Assembly: GCA_949126835.1 (NCBI GenBank)
Contig: OX421505.1
Coordinates: 9,563,783 to 9,627,782, forward strand
DNA: 64,000 nt
Origin: Anisus vortex
Taxonomy: Eukaryota > Mollusca > Gastropoda > Planorbidae
Reading direction: 5' to 3'
The notes under the pieces were generated by a model. That model worked only from the letters and a program-made list of their open reading frames with translations, did no database searches and was not told where the DNA came from. Position numbers and translations under genes: made by a program. Shown in pieces: positions 46,001 to 54,630 of this stretch (positions are counted from its first letter, which is position 1; each line of letters begins with the position of its first letter).

Positions 46001-46971
46001 TATCTTATAGATTACAGACACTCCTCCTATATAGAATATTATTTCATCCAATGCTTATTTGTGGTTTTTGTCTAGTTTTTGCATTTTTATTAATGTTTTA
46101 AATGATGTTAAGTTAATTTGTTTTCCTGGTTTGTTCAGGCAACCCATGCCATGCCCGGATGCCACTCAGGAATAAAAAAAAGTACCTATATGCATTTTGT
46201 TCCTGCATATGGGATAAGAAAAAAGGTTTTGTCCTTATGTTTTTCTGAACAATGTAATATATTGTTATTGTGTTGTATTTCTAAGTTAGAATTTAATGCC
46301 TCATGTATTATTACTACTTTTATTGGAACAGATCAATTACATTTGAAAGTCTTAAGCTGGGAGCAATGTTTTGAGAAACATTTGAAACACCTATCATATT
46401 AAGGCTTCAGAGATCTAGGCAATGGATAATGTGAATGGATTCACCCAAGCCTCTTGTAGTAACAACAGTTTAATCACAAAACTCTACTGTACAAGTTAAG
46501 TCTTAGTATTTACAACGATAATATGGCAAAATATATAATGAGCCTCAACTCTAAATGTAAACCAGACAAAGCCACAACAAACTTTGCACCCTTTATGAGG
46601 CCTTTCTATTTAAGTATGATACATTCCAGAATAGCAAACAAAACTACAAGAAAATGATGTAAACAGATAAATATAATTATAGTCCATATAGTGTTCTATA
46701 GTTTAACTTTACCTAATCAATATAAATAATCTTAAACCCATAAAATAAACAAAACTTATTTAACATCCTACATTATATCAATAACACAATATAGAAACAT
46801 ATATATATATTATTATATAGGCCTAAATATATTAATGAGCTCAAATAATTTTTTTTTTTTTAAAGTCTAAATATTTATATCACCTTGACCATTAGATATC
46901 TTTGCAGCTTCACCATTAGGTATATTCACAACTTCAGGGTTAGCTCTTAGCAACGGTGATGTTTCATCCAT
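37635..46971 (-). CDS. SLC18B1-like: SLC18B1-like vesicular (polyamine) MFS transporter, 14 exons, 503 aa
   Basis: Exons: 46971-46884, 45954-45767, 44475-44380, 44163-44090, 43435-43288, 42900-42832, 42736-42646, 42010-41874, 41348-41250, 40193-40099, 39984-39889, 39034-38960, 38795-38702, 37796-37635; frame is kept throughout. SLC18B1 exchanges protons for polyamines across secretory-vesicle membranes in mammals. Seen here: N-terminal acidic dileucine DETSPLL, TM1 LVLVLLALSNFFTGCGFSLL followed by APFFPQEAEKKG, then LLETANGIGLMAGPALGGFL, VWFSSLGILASSIALVFLDP, IWGYISDTT and a last-half TM set ending GINFFA. A charged C-tail follows ICTSIYFISRWCRR. Human SLC18B1 is about 456 aa, so this one is longer, mainly at the N-terminus. 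The exon 10 and 11 donors both read GT|GTAAGT, so a GTGTAAG reading two bases earlier would break frame. Substrate is inferred from family only. Confidence 0.92.
41648..41752 (+). mobile_element. SINE-A degenerate fragment
   Basis: GGGTTCAAATCCCACT, CCCAGCTCTGATTGGTACCT and GACATTAGTTGGG are shared with SINE-A. The remainder is deleted or mutated. In SLC18B1 intron 8. Confidence 0.6.
43021..43064 (+). repeat. Poly-A tract of about 43 bp
   Basis: Uninterrupted A run in an intron of the SLC18B1-like gene (poly-T on the gene strand). No retroposed sequence was recognised next to it, and run length may be unreliable in assembly. Confidence 0.9.
43848..43942 (+). mobile_element. SINE-A internally deleted copy
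   Basis: TCTGGGTTCAATCCCC (B-box region) joins directly to CTAATATGCCACAGAAACTT and GGATCAATTTGGTTTGACGG, skipping about 120 bp of the body. Confidence 0.7.
45199..45436 (+). mobile_element. SINE-A copy
   Basis: GGGGCATGGTGACCGTGCAG head, CCAGATTCGAATCCTGGTAC B-box, GGCTAGGATTTTTTCCCGGG, TTAGTTGGGGTAAAGTAAAG, CCGTGGCCACAGAAATTGG and CCCACGGGATACTTTACTTT. In SLC18B1 intron 2. Confidence 0.88.
45595..45778 (-). repeat. ~33-bp tandem repeat of SLC18B1 exon 2 end plus donor
   Basis: Six copies including the real exon end. On the gene strand each reads TTATTCCCGCAGGAA|GTAAGT and then a GTGT-rich linker. The true junction is CCGCAGGAA|GTAAGTGC at 45767/45766, codons for FPQE. Linkers alternate between ACACGC and ACATGC types, suggesting dimer expansion. 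Each copy also contains CCCGCAG, an acceptor-like string three bases before the donor. Confidence 0.92.
46070..46330 (-). mobile_element. LINE-C fragment
   Basis: Complement of the LINE-C coding end: TTTCCTGGTTTGTTCAGGCA, ACCCATGCCATGCCCGGATG, TATGCATTTTGTTCCTGCAT, GTATTTCTAAGTTAGAATTT and TATTATTACTACTTT. In intron 1 of the SLC18B1-like gene, parallel to it. Confidence 0.78.
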
Positions 46972-48868
46972 GTTTTAAATCATCATCTTATCAGAGCTAT
47001 CACCCACTTGAGCATAAAGCCAGGTTTACTCAGCCAATTCAATTCAAAGAGATGTCTTATAAGTTTACAGACGTTCCTTCTTGATAGAAGATTATTACGT
47101 CCACTAGGCCCAAAACTCCTGCAGGGCGACAGGGATCCGCCGGTGGCAGGGCTAGAACCCGCGACCTGTCAGTTGGTTTTTGGTTGACAGTCCGGTGGTT
47201 TAACCGCTGGACCAGCCCGCTTCACGATGTCTGAAAAGTAAAGCTTTTTTAATTTATGACCATCTCTTCAACAAACATATATTACACTGCAGAAAGCAGA
47301 CCAGTTTATATTTATTGATGACACAACGGACAGTATCACAAGTGTAACTATCATTTTTACCCACTTCACAAGTCTAAAGATAACAAAAAAAAAACACACA
47401 CACCAGGGCTTGGCTTTTTTTCTCATGTTATCAGAACTTCAACTAATAAGTCTTAATGAGATCCTGAATGATATCAACCAGTTAGTGATATAACGTTGAG
47501 GAGCTGAACAGCTTCATTGATTTTTATTACATGATAATAAATTATAGTTTAAGACTGGAGCAACTTTACTTATTCACCATATTGCATCCTTATAAAGATA
47601 TTATTTTAAGTTTATAGGCAATATATAGGCATATGCCCTAAGCTCACCCCCACCTCTTCCTCTTTAATTTTTAGTTATATATAGACTAGGACTAGAGCTA
47701 TAATAGTGAAGTTAAGCTGTTGTTTCAAGCACAGTGAAATATAAAGGGGTTAATATGGCAAGGTTTTATGTTAGCCTCTAATGACTAATGGTCTACTCTT
47801 AAATTACCAAGACCAAAAAACCAATAGTGACAGTAGGAATATGTGCCGCAAAGTTCAAAGTCAAAGTCTTTAACATTTAACTGGATCTTACAATCTTAAT
47901 TACGTTATTAAACCGTTTTATGTCCTACAAAGTACAATTACAAAGATATAAAATATAATATTATTAATATAGTAGTATAGTAGGCTATATATATATAGGT
48001 TATAGTTATAGGCAACTTATAGGCCTAATTACCTAATAATTAATAATAATTAGGCCTAATACTAATTGCCTAAGTCTAAGTAGGGTCCTATTACTATTAT
48101 TATAATTATAAGTATAAGTTATATTTAGTTTGATGATATGGTGTGGAAAATCGAATGAATAGAACTTGTAGATTACCTTTATAATTTTAACTACATAGAC
48201 TACTACTAAAAATCCGTGAATATGATACACACCAACTCACTATTATAGCCACTACTTAGCAGTAGGAGTAGCAACAGTAACTAGTAACACCTGTTTACAG
48301 TGTTTATCTTCTGGCCTCTGGCTCTGGTATCGTTAGCCGCGTCAGCAATCGTGTACTGACATAGTAAGTAAACAATATACTTCTAAGCTTCAGGCATTAG
48401 ACTATTTGGCGACAGTACTAACAAAAAGTAGTCTCAGAACTAATTTATCGTATTCATAAACCCACCGGTAAAAAAATCTGAACAACTTGCGTATTGCTTG
48501 TGCAATGTCAATTTACAGCAGTCTATAAAAGTACTGGTCTATGCTTTTTATCGATACTGCGTTTATTGTGTGCACTGAGCTATATAAATAGCTTGGCAAC
48601 AGAAGACCTCCCCCCTCTCCCGTTTTGTGTTTACATCTAGCTAAAAATAGCAAACGTATACCTCCTTATTTTTAAGCGCTACCACTATTATTTTTAGCAT
48701 GTTCTGGTTTTAAGAAATTTTAAACATTTTTTTACTTAACATTACTAATGTAGCTGTACAAGGCAATATTAAGTGACAAAAACTATTTATTTATTTATAT
48801 ATATACTAGTGCAGATTGGTGTAGAGCTCTCTTTTTATAAATGTTTAGAAATACATTATAGTTTAAAA
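46972..48868. promoter_or_regulatory. Shared head-to-head region of SLC18B1-like and CHRAC1-like genes
   Basis: The two start codons diverge across about 1.9 kb, so promoters of both genes lie here or in unmapped 5' exons. No TATA box or CpG-rich core can be assigned. A SINE-B occupies 47056-47222. The stretch 47,930-48,130 is AT-rich with TAGGCCTA palindromes, and 48,290-48,640 is less AT-rich. No other gene seen. Confidence 0.45.
47056..47224 (-). mobile_element. SINE-B copy
   Basis: Complement: TTATAAGTTTACAGACGTTC, CTTGATAGAAGATTATTACG (tail), TAGGCCCAAAACTCCTGCAG, GGATCCGCCGGTGGCAGGGC, TAGAACCCGCGACC (B-box) and GTCAGTTGGTTTTTGGTTGA, ending with GGTTTAACCGCTGGACCAGC. Full-length quality. 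Confidence 0.88.
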
Positions 48869-51800
48869 ATGGTAGACAAGCCGTCCAACACATTACCCTT
48901 GACAAGAGTAAAAACAATAATGAAAAGTTCACCAGAAGTGTCTAGCATTAGCCAAGAAGCGCTGCATTTAACAGGAAAAGCTACAGTAAGAAGTCATACA
49001 GTTTTTTTTTTATTAAGGGCGCTCAAATTATTTATAATCCATAAGATAGCGACAAGCCGATTCAAATTTCTGAAACTATTAATTTTAAAGTTTTAATACG
49101 TTTAACTAGGTATGTGTGATGAAAATTTCAAAATGAATTAAATATATCTTGCTATATATCATTGGAAAGGGCTCAAAGAGGGGTTTCCAACAGTATACCA
49201 TTCATTAAAATCAGATCATACATAAAAAAGTTATGAATTTTTTCGTCACGAAATTTTAGTAACAAAGACAAAGAGGAAAAACTGAAGCTCACTTACTAGA
49301 AATAGTTAAAATTATAAAGATATATACGTCAGTCGATACATCTTGGCTTCAGATGCGCTGCAGGAGTTGCGGGTGATGACGATACAAAGTCAAACCGCCT
49401 TAGGGACTCCAGCTCCTGATTTTTTGTCAGGGTTTACTCCCTTAGCCTTTCCCATGAAGGGGTAAGCCGCAAGGCAGCGGTGGTTTGGAGTCAGAGTATC
49501 CTTCTCCTAGATAGGCTACCATCCAAGGTTAACGAGCCCCATCTGCCCGAAGCGACTGGTTTTGAGGCGCCAGTGGAACGCCCATGCCCCTTCTCCTGTT
49601 AGTAGAAACGGTTTTGCCGGGCTTAGTAGCTAAGCCACTCGGGAAGGCCAGGAGCTGGACTTAGTTGTCAGAGGCTATTTGAGACGCATGCCAGTGGGAG
49701 CATTTTATAGGAAGTGGGAGCTTATCCCCACTACCACCCCTCGTCAGCTGCGAGGAGAGGGGGGGCCTGCTACATGGGCACCAGCTGGCTCTCCATATTA
49801 TTTTGCCCAGGCACTGTAGCTCAACTGGAGAGGACACTCCAGCGTCATCGCAAGATGCCGACCCAACACAGGAGGGGGCAGTTACCGGTTATAAGCTCGT
49901 CCGATTGGCGAAGGAAACGAGCGCCAGGGGTCCCCTTCGACGGTGGGAGAGGTCATCGTACCTCAATGGATGGCTACCGCCCGCCTCAAGCTGGGCAGCC
50001 CCCAGCCAGTTAGGTGTCGTCTCGCCATGGCTTACCTGCCCCACTGGGTGCGTGGGGATCAGAGAGGCATCTCTCAAAAAGTAGGCCAAAAAACAACCGC
50101 ACCAGGCAACTCAAAAACAAGAAAGAAGCATCCAGCTCTTCGTTTTGCTAGCTGGAACGTCAGGACCATGTGTCCCGGCCTCACCCCAAACCCCCAACAA
50201 ATAGACGATGCAAGAAAGACTGCCGTTATTGATAGGGAACTTTCGCGACTCAACGTTGACATTGCCGCTCTGCAGGAGACCCGGCTGGCTGACAACGGTA
50301 CCATCAGGGAAGCCAACTACACCTTTTATTGGCAAGGGAAGCCTCCGGACCAACCCAGACAGCACGGCGTCGGCTTTGCTGTGAGAAACACGCTTTTCAG
50401 CTCCACAGAGCCTCCCACAACAGGCACAGATAGACTACTCTCCCTCCGGTTGTCAACCTCTTCTGGCCCAGTCAATATCTTCAGTGTGTACGCCCCAACC
50501 CTCCACTCTACGGATGAGGATAAAGATCAGTTTTACCAAGCCCTGGATGAAGCGATATCCAGGATATCCAGCACTGAGAGCCTTTACCTTCTTGGAGACT
50601 TCAAGTTCAATGCAAGAGTAGGAGCTGACCAGAAAGCCTGGCCCACATGCCTCGGAAACTTTGGAAGGGGAAAGATAAATGAAAATGGTCAGAGACTGCT
50701 TGAGCTCTCGAAGCCATCACGGTCTGTGCGTGACCAACACCTACTTCAAGTGCAAAGAAATACACCAGGTGTCGTGGAGACACCCTCGCTCTCGCCACTG
50801 GCATCAACTTGATCTTGTCCTAACTAGAAGAGCGGACATTGGCAGCGTCCTCCTCACACGTAGTTACCATAGTGCAGACTGCGACACGGACCACGCCCTC
50901 CAAGCGAGCAAGGTGCGCCTAACGCCGAAGAAGTTGCACCACTCAAAGAAGAAGGGCCGCCCACGCATCAACACCAGCTGTGTCAGAAACCCCGAGAAAA
51001 CCCAACAGCTCATTAGCATACTCGACGGTGCCCTCAAAGTGGAAACAGCTGATGACACCATCAACTCCAAGTGGCCACGCCTCCGCGACGCCATGTACAA
51101 CGCAGCCATCACTGTTTACGGGAAGAAAGAGCGGAAGAATGCTGACTGGTACGAGGCCCATTGGGAGGAAATGGAACCCGTGACAGAGGCTAAGAGGAAA
51201 GCCCTTCTGGCCTACAAGGCTAAGCCTAGCCCCAGTACACTACAAGCTCTACGGACTGCCAGGAGCAAAGCCCAGCAGACTGCCCGTCATTGTGCCAACA
51301 CCTACTGGCTGAATATCTGTGACAGCATTCAGACAGCTGCCGATACAGGCAACGCAAGAGGGATGTACGAGGGCATCAAGAAGGCAATAGGTCCAACCCC
51401 TTCTAAGACAGCCCCCCTCAAGTCCAAAACAGGCGAGGTTTTCACCGATCCGGAAAGGCAGATGCAGAGGTGGGTAGAGCATTACCTCGAACTGTACGCA
51501 ACGCAGAACACTGTAACAGACTCCGCTCTCAGAGCGATATCAGACCTGCCGGTCATGGAGGAACTTGACACTCCACCCACTTTGGATGAGCTCAGCAAGG
51601 CCATCGACCGTCTCGCCTGCGGTAAAGCACCTGGGAGCGACGGAATCCCACCAGAAGTACTAAAGTGCGGGAAACCAGCCCTGCTACAGCAACTTCACGA
51701 CCTCCTATGCCTTTGCTGGGAACAGGGTTACATTCCACAAGATATGAGAGACGCTAACATCATCACTTTGTACAAAAACAAAGGTGACAGGAGTGACTGT

Positions 51801-54597
51801 AACAACTATCGGGGCATCTCCCTCCTCAGTATCGTTGGTAAAGCGTACGCCCGCATCATCCTTAACCGCCTGCAGACCCTCGCTTCACGCATCTACCCAG
51901 AGTCACAGTGTGGCTTCAGGGCTGGTCGATCAACGGTTGACATGATCTTCTCACTACGCCAGCTCCAGGAGAAGTGTCAGGAACAGCAGATGCCACTTTA
52001 TATAGCCTTCATCGACCTCACAAAGGCATTTGATCTGGTCAGCCGAGGCGGACTATTCAGCTTGCTGCGGAAGATCGGATGTCCCCCACATCTGCTTGCG
52101 GTGGTCAGGTCCTTCCACGACAACATGCACAGCACTGTCTGCTACAATGGCGCAACCTCCAAGGAATTCCCAGTCAGCAGCGGAGTAAAGCAGGGCTGCG
52201 TCCTCGCGCCTACACTCTTCGGCATCTTTTTCTCCATGCTCCTCCAACACGCCTTCAAGGACTGCAGCGAGGGTGTTTTCATTCACACCAGGTCTGATGG
52301 CAAGCTCTACAACATAGCGCGTCTTCGTGCCAAGACCAAAGTCAAAAAGGTCCTCATTCGAGAGATGCTCTTCGCTGATGATGCAGCCTTGACATCACAC
52401 ACCGAAGACGGACTCCAGCAGCTCGTCACTTGCTTCTCCCATGCATGCAAGGAGTTCGGCCTGACTGTAAGCCTGAAAAAGACAAACGTCATGGCTCAGG
52501 GCACGGAGACCCCTCCAAACATTGTCATCGATGGACACACCTTGGAGGCTGTCGAGAACTTCACATACCTCGGGTCCACTATCTCGAGTTCACAGTCCAT
52601 CGACTTGGAGATCAACAGCAGGATCGCCAGGGCAGCCACAGTCATGGCCCAACTAAAACAGCGAGTGTGGGACAACTCCAGCCTCACCGAGAGGACCAGA
52701 CTGCGCTACTACCACGCCTGCGTACTCAGCACTCTCCTGTATGGCTGTGAGTCATGGACCACCTACGCGAGGCACGAGAAGAAACTCAACAGCTTCCATA
52801 TGAGGTGCCTACGGAGAATACTGCAGATCAAGTGGCAGGATAGGGTCTCCAACACAGAGGTGCTGGAGAGAGCCAACACGAGCAGCCTTCACGCTGTGCT
52901 CAGTGAGAAATGCCTCAGGTGGCTCGGCCATGTGAAAAGGATGAATGCAGGTCGCATTCCTAAAGACCTCCTCTATGGAGAACTGGTCGAAGGCCACCGG
53001 AAGATAGGGCGCCCAAAACTGCGATTCAAGGACCTTTGCAAAAGAGACCTGAACGAGAGCTCAATTGACCTTGACACATGGGAATGCCAAGCTTCTGACC
53101 GACCAACCTGGAGGCTCGCAGTCAGGCTTGGCACATCCCGCGCAGAAACTGGGCGCATGGAAGCTGCCATCCAGAAAAGAGCGAGGCGGAAGGTTCCTTT
53201 ACAACAGCCATCCACCTTCAAATGCCTGAAGTGCGGCAGGGATAGCCACTCCCGAGTTGTCCTCCACAGCCACTCTCGGCGGTGCAGCTGGTCACCTTTG
53301 CCGTGAAGCTACACCATCGTCTCTTGGAGACGGACGGATGCCGACGATACGTCAGTGCACTTGGAAAGTTCAACCAATCCGTTTTAAGAAAATAGTCACG
53401 TGCCTCCCCCTTCCCCCCTAAGTGACCCAAATATGCCAATATGGCGTGAATGAGCTAAGATGCAGACAGTTGTTTACATTTTTGCTACTGAAAATTGAAT
53501 ATGTGATTCGTTGATGATTGTGATGAAATTTGGCAGGTAGGGAGGAAAGATGTTTTAAAATAAAAAAGAAAAGGTTTAAACAATAAAAGAGAATATCTTC
53601 AATATTCATTTTAAGTTTGAAATGTAACACTATTTTCAATACAATAAAAAAACATTAAAAAAACGCAACATTTAAACAAATAACACAAACAACGTTGTTA
53701 AAATTACTAATGTTTATTAAACAATTCAGTGAGATGTAAAATGTTGTTAATTAAATTTACATTTGCTTTATGAACATACCCACCATATAGCAGACCCTGA
53801 AAATACCCGGAACAGATTTTCGGACAAAAAAAAAAAAAGAAAAAGTAGGATTCACACATACCTAGTTTAACTTTAATGATTTACTAGATCTAGTTAAATT
53901 TATGATTTAGTAATTAGCCTAGTAACTTTATTTTTTTTACTCATAAACTTTGTGTCACACAAAATAAACATAGAGCTTATATATAACTTATAAGGCTGGT
54001 CCAGCGGTTAGTTCATTGGACTGTCAACCAAAAACCAACTGACAGGTCGCGGGTTCTATCCCTGCCACCGACGGATCCCTGTCGCCCTGCAGGAGTTTTT
54101 GGGCCTAGTGGACGTAATAATCTTCTATATAGAAGGAACGTCTGTAAACTTATAAGATAAGAAAGTTTAAGAAGCATCGCGAGGACTAGGAGGCAATTAA
54201 CATAATATTTTACATCTCGGCAATTTCGGACAACAAATGAGCGTACGACGCAATAATCTTCTTTATAGAAGGCGTGTTTGTAATATATAAGATAAGAAGG
54301 TCCAAATACATCTGTTTGGAGAAGGTGCGACAACACAGAAAATCCAAAGTCGAAGTCTAGACTCGAGTCTAGAGACTAGTGACTAGAGTGAGCAATGACT
54401 AGGAGTATTTTCTTTTCTGGTTTAAGTAGTAGATGTGCAAAAAGGGCCAGGGCTGACATTGACAAAAAGGAAGGCAAAAGCATCCTCCACACAGCTGCCC
54501 TCACTGTTCAACAAATGCAAGGTTCAGCCACAGCAAGGGCTGTTCCTCATTAAAATCCTAAGGGCGAATCCATTATCTTGCAAGACAGATAGGATCC

Positions 54598-54630
<33 letters not shown>

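Larger units (their letters stand above)
49334..53346 (+). mobile_element. Near-full-length APE-type LINE in CHRAC1 intron 1
   Basis: A 4.0-kb non-LTR element, much GC-richer than its surroundings, in the same orientation as the host gene. Order: about 600 bp of noncoding 5' region, endonuclease frame, reverse transcriptase frame, a short 3' UTR with the stem GTCTC-TTG-GAGAC. A 10-bp direct repeat ATACGTCAGT at 49324-49333 and 53347-53356 is a plausible target-site duplication and sets the proposed limits. No poly-A tail. Low decay of the long ORF suggests a young insertion. The clade is left open. Confidence 0.85.

Noticed and set aside
49714..50013. Separate ORF at the LINE 5' end (ORF1-like)
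   Set aside because: No RNA-binding, zinc-knuckle or coiled-coil pattern; overlapping frames in GC-rich 5' UTR.
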